64,000 nt of DNA. It comes from Oscillospiraceae bacterium (GTDB lineage: Bacteria; Bacillota; Clostridia; Oscillospirales; Ruminococcaceae). The stretch's first letter is position 1. The number at the start of each line of letters is the position of its first letter. Shown piece after piece: positions 26,568-35,590 of the stretch. Under the pieces are notes generated by a model. The model did no database searches, was not told the origin of the DNA, and was given only the letters and a program-made list of their open reading frames with translations. Location of the stretch: contig CP107210.1 of assembly GCA_025757985.1 (NCBI GenBank), positions 1,488,001 to 1,552,000 of the forward strand. Reading direction: 5' to 3'. The position numbers were made by a program, and so were the translations under genes.

Positions 26568-27331
26568 TTGCCGTCCTCCTCGCCGAACACGTTCAGATAC
26601 ACGTCCTCCAGCCCGCCGCCGGGGGCGTGGGCTGCGATCAGATCGGGCACGGGCGCGGCGTCCACGATCTTGCCCGCGCGCAGCAAAATCACCTTGGTCG
26701 CCACGCTCTCGATGTCCGAGACGACGTGCGTTGCCACCAGAATGATGCGGTCCTGTGCCATGCCGGCCAACAGTGTGCGCAGACGCACGCGCTCGCGCGG
26801 GTCAAGACCGGCGGTCGGCTCGTCCAAAATCAGCAGCTTAGGGTCGCCAAGCAGGGCGGCGGCCAGCAGCAGGCGTTGCTTCATGCCACCGCTGTACGCC
26901 GCCAGCCTCTTGTCGAGCTCGTCGGTCAGGTTGACGGCCGCGGCCACGCGCGCGACCTCGCCGGGCACGGCGGCGCGCGGGATCTCCTTCAGCGCGGCCA
27001 TGTAGGCGAGGAAGCGGCGGCCGGTGTAGTTGTCGTACAGACCCTGCTGCTGCGGCATATAGCCGAGCACGCGGCGGAACGCGATGCCGTGCGCGGCGCG
27101 GCCGCACCACAGCACTTCGCCCGAATCGGCGGCCAACCCGCCGGTAATGATGCCGATCAGCGTGCTTTTCCCCGCGCCGTTCGGCCCCAAAAGGCCAAAC
27201 AGGCCCGGGCCGAGGGTGATGGACACCCCGGCCAGAGCCTGTTTGGTTTTCGGCTTGCCCTGCCCGCGGCGGTGCAGCAGCGGGGCAGGCAGCAGATAGG
27301 TTTTGCGCAGATCGTTCAATGTAAGTTGCAT
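26564..27331 (-). CDS. ABC transporter ATP-binding protein
   Basis: All nucleotide-binding motifs are present: Walker A GPNGAGKST, Q-loop MPQQQG, signature YSGGMKQR, Walker B LLILDEPTAGLD and the H-switch ATHVV. I use the ATG at 27331 (255 residues); a TTG at 27358 would add nine residues but has no ribosome binding site. The pair with the following permease forms an exporter. It is GC-rich like the permease, unlike the lipoprotein genes upstream. Confidence 0.92.
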   Translation of the reverse strand: MQLTLNDLRKTYLLPAPLLHRRGQGKPKTKQALAGVSITLGPGLFGLLGPNGAGKSTLIGIITGGLAADSGEVLWCGRAAHGIAFRRVLGYMPQQQGLYDNYTGRRFLAYMAALKEIPRAAVPGEVARVAAAVNLTDELDKRLAAYSGGMKQRLLLAAALLGDPKLLILDEPTAGLDPRERVRLRTLLAGMAQDRIILVATHVVSDIESVATKVILLRAGKIVDAAPVPDLIAAHAPGGGLEDVYLNVFGEEDGK

Positions 27332-27396
27332 GGCAGAGGTACGCTTTCTTTGTTCCAAAAGGTTGAGATAAGAATGATCGAACCATCCAGTGCGTA

Positions 27397-28785
27397 TTAT
27401 GATTTCTTGCTATATACATAATCGTCGAGGAGTATGTAGTTCGGAATATTGTTCCAATAATCGCTTTTTGCAATCAGGCGAAGGTTTGGCAAAAGCATTG
27501 TAGTGGTAATTTCGCGTCCATCCGGAGCGTAGTCTGGCACCTCATATTCCATCAGGCCATACCTAACAAGAAAATATTCCGATCCTTCTGCTAAAATCAA
27601 AACACTTTTCTCATCATCGGATGTCAGAGTCAATTTTTGAAGTGACTTGCTGATTGGATCAAACGCACACGAAACTGCCTGACCGCCTGAATCATGCATA
27701 GCAGTGGCCAACAAATGCCCATCGAAAGAATCTGCACTTAATGAAAGTTGGTCGTAAGATACTTCATCGTCGAAACAAATTGGATCGGAGAACAAGCATT
27801 CCGGCGTATCGCTTTCCAAATCCCAGCAATAAAGACCGTTCGTTTCCTTGTCCCAATAGTACATATTCCCGTTCATAAACATCTCGCTTCGCTCATCTTG
27901 CTTCCAGCGGCAAAGCTCCTGCTGTTGACCATCAGTTGAAAGCAGTGTAAGCTGATGTACCTGCTCTTGGACAGCGCGTACGATATCATCCGCAGAAAGG
28001 TCATCGCTTAACTTGGCCGGATTCAAAATGCTTTTTAGGATAATTTTATCTTGATGCGCTCCGACGATGAAATGTCGTGATTCCGAATCGAGTTGACATA
28101 TTTCCCGTCGCGTACCATCGGCAATCTTCAACTGAATCAATGTGCTTGGGGTTGTTGTGCCATTGTCTTGAAGCAGACAAGAAAGATAGTAAAGATTTTC
28201 GCCGTCGCAGGCAACACAGCCGCTTACGATTGATTCATTCGCAGCCAATTTCGTCAAGATTTGTCGGTCTGCACCATCGAGGTTACATCGTGCAATATAC
28301 CCTTGTCGCTCAGAAGTTTCGTCTGCCGCAAAGGATGGCGTGTTCAGTTTGAAAATAAAAAGGTAATCATCACTTAGGGCAAGATAACAACCGCCAATTG
28401 TACTTTCCAGATAACTGGTATCGGACTCATTGTTGTGATCACTGTTAATCTGGTTAGAAAGATAAATATGGCTCTTTGTAGCATAGTCGGTATATAGTAG
28501 GTTTCCGCCGTTGGCAGGTCGATCAAAGACCTCGTAGCAGCCCTTTTCATTTCCCAACATGCCAGAAGCGATAATACCATTGGCGGATGAAATGATTTTC
28601 ATCTGCGCGGCATCAGAACTTCCGTCAGATGGCTGCGTCAAATCCACAGAATCCGTCTGCGATGTACTTTCTGTGACAGTTTCTTTTCCTTTGGCGTTTG
28701 CATCGGAAAGAGAAGCTGCACATCCGGAAAACAGCAGACAAATACAAAGGGTAAAAGCCATTCGACAAAACGATGAATTATGCAT
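27397..28785 (-). CDS. Lipoprotein with beta-propeller-like repeats (paralogue A)
   Basis: The 462-residue protein has a lipoprotein signal (LCICLLFSGCAAS), so the mature protein would be anchored outside the membrane at Cys near residue 20. The rest shows repeated short strands (YLFIFKL, NLYYLSCL, NMYYWDKETNGLYCWDL) typical of DUF5050/propeller-like domains. Its C-terminus (KSDYWNNIPNYILL) matches that of the gene ending at 30451 (KEDYWNSRPNYLRF). The ATG at 28785 has aggggga upstream; an open extension further 5' lacks a start signal. Function unknown; it may sense or bind a ligand for the nearby exporter. Confidence 0.75.
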   Translation of the reverse strand: MHNSSFCRMAFTLCICLLFSGCAASLSDANAKGKETVTESTSQTDSVDLTQPSDGSSDAAQMKIISSANGIIASGMLGNEKGCYEVFDRPANGGNLLYTDYATKSHIYLSNQINSDHNNESDTSYLESTIGGCYLALSDDYLFIFKLNTPSFAADETSERQGYIARCNLDGADRQILTKLAANESIVSGCVACDGENLYYLSCLLQDNGTTTPSTLIQLKIADGTRREICQLDSESRHFIVGAHQDKIILKSILNPAKLSDDLSADDIVRAVQEQVHQLTLLSTDGQQQELCRWKQDERSEMFMNGNMYYWDKETNGLYCWDLESDTPECLFSDPICFDDEVSYDQLSLSADSFDGHLLATAMHDSGGQAVSCAFDPISKSLQKLTLTSDDEKSVLILAEGSEYFLVRYGLMEYEVPDYAPDGREITTTMLLPNLRLIAKSDYWNNIPNYILLDDYVYSKKS

Positions 28786-28944
28786 GATTCTCCCCCTATC
28801 GCAATTGTATCTGGATGGATGCCAGAGCATCACCAGTCTTTTAATTTGCTGCCATTTATTTTGCCTTGGCGCGCAGACCTGCATAGGTAATTCCTATAGC
28901 AACGAGGCGGTAAAAAATCATAAAAAGCAAGCAAAGCGCCGGAA

Positions 28945-29067
28945 TCACGCAACACTACCACGTTTAGCGGTAGGCGGCAACTGCGCACGGGCAAACGCCG
29001 TGTAGAATGCGGCCACAAATAGAGCGCCGCAGCAGACTGCCGCTACCCATTGATGAGCGGCAGCCTG
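28945..29067 (-). pseudogene. Remnant of a second ABC permease gene
   Basis: The minus strand reads WVAAVCCGALFVAAFYTAF then ARAQLPPTAKRG and a stop. This matches WTAAVCYGVLFAAAFCTVF and ARAQLLPAAKRG in the middle of the permease at 24162-26567. It is a 120-bp scar of a duplicated exporter. Confidence 0.7.
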
Positions 29068-29070
29068 TGT

Positions 29071-30348
29071 TCAATCGCTTGTTGACGGCGCAAGCAAATA
29101 CCAGCTGTGTATCGTATTGTATAACGTTGTGTTTGACGAAACGCTTTCAATCAAAAACGTATCTTTCCACGAACGAATGCGGTAGATTTCCTCGTCCTCC
29201 GGCACTTGGAGGGGCAGTTCACTGTACAAAGGGGCGCTATCCGCATTTCTGTAATATATGCTTTTTTTGCTGTAAAGCGTTGGAATTGTTGCCTGCAAAT
29301 CGCTTGTCGTGCCGGTTTCCTCCAGTAATTGGATTGCTTCCGCACCTTTGTTGGCGTTAATCTCCAAAATACGGAGGTCGGCATCGAAAGTTCGGAGACC
29401 ATAATGGTTTTCGTCTACGCAGAACATTTCTCCCGGACGCGCAGGTAAATCTTTACTTTCTATTTCATATTCGGCTAACTGTATATAATCGGTATCGCGT
29501 TTTACCAAAAAAAATCTCGGCGCATCGGCAGAGCCGCTCTGCTCAAGCGTGTATAAAAAATTCCCTGCCGCACAAAAGCACCAAATTATTCTGCCTCTCA
29601 TACCATCTTTGGATATTTTTTCCGTTAGTTCCTCGGAAACCATGCCAGTGCTCGGATTATAGGAAAAAAATTCACTGACATATCCGTCCTCGAGCTCGTC
29701 CCTCGTCAAGAGCAGCAACTGATCTCCCCACAAGGCAATATGCATAAACGGGTCAGAGGCTTTTATGGAAACACACTCCGAAGCACGTTTTTCCTGGCAG
29801 TCAATGGCTATCAGGGTGTTGCCCATATCGGGGTTTTCTGTCCTTTTGTTTACAGTAAAATATATTTTTCCGTCCAAAAGGACCGGCTGTGCCAGCCCCA
29901 CCGATAAACCGTCAATTTGTCCCAGTATGGTGCGCTCGCCGCTTTGAAGATTATAGGCAAAGATCGTTGCTGTATTTTCTACATTATAGCAATATACCTC
30001 GTCATCGACGAGTGCCAATACAGAAACAACTCCTGTCGAATATGGACCGTTAATTTTTTGCAGGCGGGAAACATTGCCGTCCCATGCTTGTATCATTTCG
30101 TGCGATGCTTCTGTTGGCTCAGACGAGTTTTCCGATGTAAACATATCTGTCGGCGCAGACATTTCCGTTGGCTCAGACGAGTCTTCCGATGTAAACATAT
30201 CTGTCGGCGCAGACATTTCCCCACGGTCAACCCCCTTGTTTTGATAAAGGATATGGTGCGCAAGTACGAGTATCAACAGCAAGACGCCGAAAGCTGCAGC
30301 ATATAGAAGCCGCCTTTTCTTTAAGCCTTTGGCACAAGAAAGTTTCAT
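29071..30348 (-). CDS. Membrane-anchored propeller-like protein
   Basis: This 425-residue protein has a single N-terminal anchor (LLYAAAFGVLLLILVLAHHIL, about 14-34, without a lipobox Cys), a Ser/Thr/Glu-rich linker made of two copies of an 18-residue unit, and a beta-rich body of repeated strands (EVYCYNVEN, KIYFTVNK, NFLYTLEQS). It has aaggagg upstream. It lies between two lipoprotein paralogues, and is less similar to them than they are to each other. Unknown function outside the membrane. Confidence 0.7.
   Translation of the reverse strand: MKLSCAKGLKKRRLLYAAAFGVLLLILVLAHHILYQNKGVDRGEMSAPTDMFTSEDSSEPTEMSAPTDMFTSENSSEPTEASHEMIQAWDGNVSRLQKINGPYSTGVVSVLALVDDEVYCYNVENTATIFAYNLQSGERTILGQIDGLSVGLAQPVLLDGKIYFTVNKRTENPDMGNTLIAIDCQEKRASECVSIKASDPFMHIALWGDQLLLLTRDELEDGYVSEFFSYNPSTGMVSEELTEKISKDGMRGRIIWCFCAAGNFLYTLEQSGSADAPRFFLVKRDTDYIQLAEYEIESKDLPARPGEMFCVDENHYGLRTFDADLRILEINANKGAEAIQLLEETGTTSDLQATIPTLYSKKSIYYRNADSAPLYSELPLQVPEDEEIYRIRSWKDTFLIESVSSNTTLYNTIHSWYLLAPSTSD
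30113..30220 (-). repeat. Tandem 54-bp repeat, two copies
   Basis: Copies at 30113-30166 and 30167-30220 differ at one base and encode two 18-residue linker units (MSAPTDMFTSEDSSEPTE-type). Because 54 is a multiple of three, copy number can change without breaking the frame. Confidence 0.85.
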
Positions 30349-30450
30349 ATTCGTTCCTCCTTGTAAGATTCATAATCAGCTAAAGCTCAGCGCCTTGCTT
30401 TTCGCCATGCGTTCAAAATCAAATTTGTATCCACATTTGTATCCACATGA

Positions 30451-31794
30451 TTACTCATAATATTTGAATCTTAGATAGTTAGGCCGGCTATTCCAATAAT
30501 CTTCTTTTCTGATGAGTACATAATCCTCGAAACTTTGCTCATAGGTGAAAGGGGTCCCATCCGTCCCGTAATCGTTTCTTTTTCGTGTGAATTTTCCAAC
30601 ACGAACAAGGAAATCTTTTTCGCCCTCTGCAAATATTCCCACAAAGACATCCTCTCCGTTTTCTTTTGCATAAAGATTCAATGGGGCAATCTGCATTGTA
30701 TCTAAATCTACAGAAGCATAAGTACCTTTGTACAGGGCTTCGTTCGCTAAATAAAGAATTAAATGTGAATCCCTAACCTCACAACTTATCATTGTACGAG
30801 AGGGAAGAAAATCTTCATACTCATCAGTTTCGAGGCTTTCAAGATGAACATCATGGAGAATATCATAGCGGTAAACGGCGGCAGATTTTTCTTTTGTGTA
30901 ATACATAATGCCATCATAAATCGTGTAGCTCGTGATATTGGATTCTTTTTCATCGCCGAGTAAGTTGTCTTTCAACACTCTTTCTTGCGATATACTTATC
31001 CATTCTGTTTTTGTGGGGTCAGATTTTGACGTTATGGTAGCAATAAAAGAATCATCACAAGTTCCGACCAGATTAGCAACAACGTCATCGTTCCACTCAT
31101 ATAAAATTTCATATCCCGAAAGATTTCTTCCGAATTTTACTAAAGCGGACTTCACCTCCGCTTTTTGCGGGTCGACAATGGACACAATTGTGAAAAGGGC
31201 ATCCGTTCCATTGCCTGCAACGCCTCCAAACCAATTGAAAACCATATTCGACCCGTATTCCTGAATTTTTCTGTCGGAACCATCCAATGCCATGCTGTAG
31301 ATTCTGGCCGTGGGGTCATTACCCGAGACCGAGGCATCTGTATAAGGCTGTCCGTTTTTTATAACATACAGATAGTCCCCTACAACAAAGCACCTTGCGC
31401 CACCCTTAAAGGATGGGATGTAGGCGGTACTTGCAGCATCATGCCCCAAATTTGCGTCAGCAGATAACCTGATGCATTCCTGCGTTAAGTAATCATAATA
31501 AATAATATCTGCGGATGCGTCCGGGTAAGGATCTAAACTATAACACCCGTTTGCTGTTTCACCGCCCACAGTCATGGCAATTCCCTGTTGTGCGGTAAGC
31601 ATATGCAGTTCTTCGCCGGAAGACGGAACAGTTTCCGTCGCGTCCTCATCAATAATTGTTGGCGCTGGCGTTGCAGACTCTGTGGCGGCAACCTCGGAAT
31701 TATAACCGTATTCTTCCGAGCAACCAGCCAAAAAGTGGCTCATGAGAAGAAGCAGGGACAGAATTTCAATTGAGAATCTTGCGGCTTTTTTCAT
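30451..31794 (-). CDS. Lipoprotein with beta-propeller-like repeats (paralogue B)
   Basis: The 447-residue protein has a lipoprotein signal (LLLLMSHFLAGCSEE) and a Thr/Ser/Glu-rich linker. The beta-strand-rich body shares landmarks with paralogue A: NGCYSLDPYP...YYDYLTQECIRLS against KGCYEVFDRP...YTDYATKSHIYLS, and the C-terminal DYWNSRPNYL. The ATG at 31794 is preferred although its ribosome binding site is weak; a TTG at 31803 is possible. Function unknown. Confidence 0.72.
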   Translation of the reverse strand: MKKAARFSIEILSLLLLMSHFLAGCSEEYGYNSEVAATESATPAPTIIDEDATETVPSSGEELHMLTAQQGIAMTVGGETANGCYSLDPYPDASADIIYYDYLTQECIRLSADANLGHDAASTAYIPSFKGGARCFVVGDYLYVIKNGQPYTDASVSGNDPTARIYSMALDGSDRKIQEYGSNMVFNWFGGVAGNGTDALFTIVSIVDPQKAEVKSALVKFGRNLSGYEILYEWNDDVVANLVGTCDDSFIATITSKSDPTKTEWISISQERVLKDNLLGDEKESNITSYTIYDGIMYYTKEKSAAVYRYDILHDVHLESLETDEYEDFLPSRTMISCEVRDSHLILYLANEALYKGTYASVDLDTMQIAPLNLYAKENGEDVFVGIFAEGEKDFLVRVGKFTRKRNDYGTDGTPFTYEQSFEDYVLIRKEDYWNSRPNYLRFKYYE

Positions 31795-31868
31795 ATTTCT
31801 CAACCATAAAGTCAGGTGAAAACATTATAAGGAACATCATATGCGTAAAACGGAGACGGCGTTGTCCC

Positions 31869-32132
31869 CTACCGCATATATTGGCCTCCACCAGAATTTG
31901 AAATAGATGATGTTCTTTGCAAGTAACGTGTGCCGATTCCGGCGCGAGGCCCGACACTATAAGATGTTCCGTTTCTTGTTATCACAACATCAGCAAATTT
32001 ATTACCTATGAGATTTTTTAAGTTGACTTCGGGCATAGAATTAGTAGACGATCGATAAATGTTTATTGCGACATCAGGATTTGCATCGCTGTTAATCACA
32101 TTTCCCGAATAATTTCGATTTGTATGCCTACA
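31869..32132 (-). pseudogene. C-terminal fragment of an unknown protein
   Basis: The frame (SGNVINSDANPDVAINIY, VNLKNLIGNKFADVVITR, SVGPRAGIGTRYLQRT) is open from about 32132 but has no credible start. The composition looks like a real secreted or surface protein end. I do not recognise the family. Confidence 0.4.
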
Positions 32133-32339
32133 TTAGTGCATCCAAATGTTGTTTTCCAAATCGCGCAGCCGACCTTTATAATCGTTGATGAGAGCCTCAG
32201 CATTTTCACCATCCGGGAAAGTTACCAGATAGCCGTCCCCGGCCTCATGAAAACCAATGATTCCCGCAAGCCCTGCCATCTCGGCCACTTTCAGCAGGGT
32301 GTGGTAGTCATACTCGGCGGCACTGATATATAAATTCAT
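32133..32339 (-). CDS. Small protein of unknown function
   Basis: This 68-residue protein has an ordered look (YISAAEYDYHTLLKVAEMAG, GDGYLVTFPDGENAEALIN). The ATG at 32339 has gagg 8 nt upstream. A fragment of a relative lies at 15771-15850, beside the integrase, so it is probably a mobile-element accessory gene. Function unknown. Confidence 0.6.
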   Translation of the reverse strand: MNLYISAAEYDYHTLLKVAEMAGLAGIIGFHEAGDGYLVTFPDGENAEALINDYKGRLRDLENNIWMH

Positions 32340-32658
32340 GGGAGAAACCTCGCGTTTCAGAGAGATGATTCTATTATAGCAACATCTTTTCATAATTGCA
32401 AAGAAAATGCTGTATCGTCCAGAATCGGAAGATACAGCATTGCTTTTTTATATGTAATGGCCCTTTAGCCCAATTTGTTGTCTGGCCTTGACCGAGCGAT
32501 TGCTCTGGCATGGTCTAAGGCGCAGTGGTGTGCGGGATGCTTCCCGCGTTTGTTTTGATTACGAGACTTATTATAGCGGCGACTTGTGTGTAGAATTTAA
32601 AAGCTGTTTGAACGATTTTGAAATTCAATTTGAATAATTTATGACGTGGGGTGATGCC

Positions 32659-34383
32659 ATGAAAGATATTAAAGAAAAGCCAACCGCGCATATGCCGAGA
32701 AGCAATGCAACCGGGGAAATCCCGAAAGCTGCGCTGAAAAAGGCGTGGGCGGAGGCCAAGGAGAAAAGCCGAACCATGCTGCGAGAAAGCACTTCTACGC
32801 AGGGAGACGGTGATTATACCACTGCGCAAGATACCAGCACGGTGGTAACCGATACATCCTATTCGGCTATCAAACAAAACACCGATTTCACCGTACAGCA
32901 GGGCCGCAAGTTTGCCCGCAAGCAGATAGAAAAGTACCGAGAACGCCATGCCGCAGAACAAACCGAAACCACCCGCGCCCACACCGCCAGTGAGCGCGGT
33001 GTCAGCCCGAAACAGGCTGGGCACGACACGCTGACCGATGCAGAGCAGCGCTCGCGCCGTGGGGCGGATTTGCCCCGCCAGCGAGCAAAAGAAAAAGCCG
33101 TCACCGCCAAGACCGTGCCGCGCGATATTCGCGGTGTGACCCAAAGTCAGCGCCAACTGCGAACCGCCGCAAATGAAACTGTGTGGAGCATAACAACCCA
33201 AGCACAAATGCAGACCCGTACCCGTCAAGTGCAGCTTGCTATCCAGAAAGCCGCCAGCAGCACCCGCAAGACGGCTGTGGCGGTGCGCTCGGCAATACGG
33301 CATTTTCTTGTCGGCCTGCACAGTCTTGTCGCGGCCATTGCTGCAGGGATTAGCGTGGCACTCAGCATTATTATTGTCATCAGCCTTGTGGCCTTTGTGT
33401 CCGGCTCGGCCTATGGCATCTTTTTTGCCGCCAATGCGCCCAACACCGACACAATTACCGTGCAACAGGCAGTAGAAACACTGACCGCAGAATACCGCGA
33501 CAGGCTGGAAGAAATCTCCGACACCGTACAGCATGGCCGCCAAGACATTACAGCCAACGATGACGTGTACTACATTCGTTGGCAAGATGTCCTGGCGGTC
33601 TTTTCTTCGTATGTTTCAGGAAATGAACAAGGCGCACCCGTTGCGGCACTGACAGAGGAGCAGGTAGATAAACTGCGGGAAACTATGTGGGCGATGAATG
33701 CGGTGGATTGTTCCACCCACCCGGAGACTACCACAATAGAAACCACCGATGAGGACGGAAACCCGACCACCACAGAGATAACTGAAACCGTCCTTGTTAT
33801 TGAGCTGACCCACAAAACACCCGATGAGATGGCGGCAGATTATCATTTCACCACCCGTCAGAACACCTATCTGCAACTTTTACAAGACCCGCAGTATGAG
33901 GAACTGTGGGCAGAATTGCTCGGCGGCTTTGAGCAGGGCGGGGGAAAACTTATGAACCCGGACAGCACCCGCATCCCGACAGGCACCCTGCAATGGCCGC
34001 TGCCAGTGGCGGGTACGATTACTTCTCAATTTGGTCACCGAGTGGATCCCATTACCGGCGAAGTCAGCTCCCACACCGGCACCGACATTGCCTGCGCCGA
34101 GGGTACGCCGATCCTCGCCGCTGCAGATGGCATCGTCACCGTTGCCAACGGTCTTGACAGTTGGGGCGGCAGCTACGGTTATTACATTCAAATCGACCAC
34201 GGCGGCGGGCTGGAAACACTGTACGCCCACTGCTCCCGCATTTGTGTCACCACCGGTCTGCAGGTGCAGTCGGGAGAGGTCATCGGCTATGTGGGTCACA
34301 CCGGGCGGGTCACGGGCAATCATCTGCATCTGGAAGTGCGCATCGACGGAAGCCGCACGGATGCAATGACTTTCTTTGAATAG
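32659..34383 (+). CDS. M23 peptidoglycan peptidase of a conjugative element (full length)
   Basis: The 574-residue protein has a long basic/polar cytoplasmic N-terminus (1-220), one membrane helix (about 224-256), a stalk domain (NDDVYYIRWQDVLAVFSSY; TPDEMAADYHFT-like), and a C-terminal M23 domain with SHTGTDIACAEGTP and HLHLEVRIDG, the zinc-binding HxxxD and HxH. This is the CD1107-type protein encoded after VirB4 in Clostridia conjugative elements; it opens the wall for the transfer channel. I choose the ATG at 32659 (ggggtgatgcc upstream) over 32641. It stands alone: VirB4 and the other transfer genes are gone. Confidence 0.88.
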   Translation: MKDIKEKPTAHMPRSNATGEIPKAALKKAWAEAKEKSRTMLRESTSTQGDGDYTTAQDTSTVVTDTSYSAIKQNTDFTVQQGRKFARKQIEKYRERHAAEQTETTRAHTASERGVSPKQAGHDTLTDAEQRSRRGADLPRQRAKEKAVTAKTVPRDIRGVTQSQRQLRTAANETVWSITTQAQMQTRTRQVQLAIQKAASSTRKTAVAVRSAIRHFLVGLHSLVAAIAAGISVALSIIIVISLVAFVSGSAYGIFFAANAPNTDTITVQQAVETLTAEYRDRLEEISDTVQHGRQDITANDDVYYIRWQDVLAVFSSYVSGNEQGAPVAALTEEQVDKLRETMWAMNAVDCSTHPETTTIETTDEDGNPTTTEITETVLVIELTHKTPDEMAADYHFTTRQNTYLQLLQDPQYEELWAELLGGFEQGGGKLMNPDSTRIPTGTLQWPLPVAGTITSQFGHRVDPITGEVSSHTGTDIACAEGTPILAAADGIVTVANGLDSWGGSYGYYIQIDHGGGLETLYAHCSRICVTTGLQVQSGEVIGYVGHTGRVTGNHLHLEVRIDGSRTDAMTFFE

Positions 34384-34443
34384 GCAAAGAAGCGTGGGCA
34401 GGATAATCTCCCGCCTGCACCTCTTTACCGAAAGGAAATGCGA

Positions 34444-34800
34444 TTAAAATTCGGTTGCCATTTCCGGCGTTGCAATTTCAGTCTCTCCCCTCTTTCTGGC
34501 ATTGCTCACATACATTAACTTTTTGAATGCTCTGCCAAGGCGCGTCAGCCGATGTACCGCTGTTTGCGTCGTCACCATCATTGGAAATATAGTACACGGT
34601 TCCTGTAGTTGCTTCGGCTGTGGTGTTTTTACGGTAGCTACCGACCCTGCGCGGATACTTTCGCCTAAGGCTTTCATTTCCGCGTTACCGGCAGCTTCTT
34701 TGATTTCGCTGTACCCTTCCGATTCAACGGCGGAATTAGATGCATAGCTTTCTGCCGAAACGCCAATATACGGTTGGTTTTTGCTTTCATTTGGTATGCC
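34444..34800 (-). pseudogene. Decayed N-terminal fragment resembling a parallel beta-helix enzyme
   Basis: Two minus-strand frames join up: NSAVESEGYSEIKEAAGNAE then TGTVYYISNDGDDANSGTSA and PWQSIQKVN. The second is typical of the opening of right-handed parallel beta-helix polysaccharide enzymes (YYVSNSGDDxNxGTSxxxPWxTLxKVN). A frameshift separates them near 34600 and the catalytic part is absent. Confidence 0.45.
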
Positions 34801-34803
34801 TCC

Positions 34804-35181
34804 TTACTGATTTTCTTTCGCATTTTTCACTGCATCCAGCGGTCTTGCCGGTGAATCGCCGCCGTCTTTTTCGGCTTGGTGATCTTGGGCAGCCTCGCCG
34901 TTATCTGCGGCATGGGGGTCGGGAATATGCTGCAACCGTGCCGGCTTTTCCAGCAGCAGGGCGGGAATGGGCAGCCACTTGTCCTGCGCAGCATTCACCG
35001 CATCGGCAAGAGGCTTATACACTGCAAAGATATTGCCCATTCGCTTAAGTTCCCATGCTGCGTATCCAGCTGCACGGTAAGCACCGTAATCGTTCGTGTG
35101 CGTCCAATCCCCTACATAATAATACGGAATCGACGCATCTCTGCCGAGTCTTTCAATTTCAGCCATTGCCAGCTTGTGCAT
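34804..35181 (-). pseudogene. C-terminal fragment of an SGNH/GDSL-type carbohydrate esterase
   Basis: The fragment contains DWTHTNDYGAYRAAGYAAWEL, the region of the catalytic Asp-x-x-His (THTNDYGA) in rhamnogalacturonan-acetylesterase-like SGNH hydrolases. The N-terminal Ser and Gly blocks are missing: the sequence is cut at about 35185, where an M23 fragment on the other strand begins. Confidence 0.5.
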
Positions 35182-35189
35182 ATCGGCAT

Positions 35190-35586
35190 TATCGAGGACG
35201 GCGAGTTAGTCTGGCCGCTGCCCGGCCACACCTATATTTCCTGCAACTCCGGTGAATCTGATGCTTACGGCAACCCCGGCCGTCGCGGCACGGATATTCC
35301 TGCGCCGGAGGGTACGTCGATTCTCGCCGCCCACAGCGGCACGGTCGTTATCTCCGGCTGGAACGACAGCTACGGCAATCAGGTTCTGCTGGATAACGGC
35401 GCAGGTCTTTCAACGCGGTACGCCCACATGACGCAAACTGCCGTTACCGCAGGTGAAGCGGTAACGGCAGGGCAGGTTATTGGGTATGTAGGCAGCACCG
35501 GCGACAGCACGGGTTTCCATCTTCATTTTGAAGTGATGCAGAACGGCGTTCGCGTCAATCCGTTGGAAATAGTAAACACAAAATGA
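35190..35586 (+). pseudogene. M23 peptidase fragment (copy 3), zinc ligand lost
   Basis: The frame ELVWPLPGHTYISCNSGES to the end closely matches the C-terminal M23 domain of copy 1 at 23400-23772. The first zinc ligand is changed: GRRGTDIP instead of GHRGTDIP (His to Arg). HLHFEVMQNG is kept. The open frame extends upstream to 34876 only through antisense of the GDSL fragment. Confidence 0.7.
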
Positions 35587-35590
35587 AAGG

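Noticed and set aside
30395..30450. Short direct repeat TTTGTATCCACA twice
   Set aside because: Two 12-bp copies only, in a gap between genes, with no spacer pattern of a CRISPR array; probably replication slippage.
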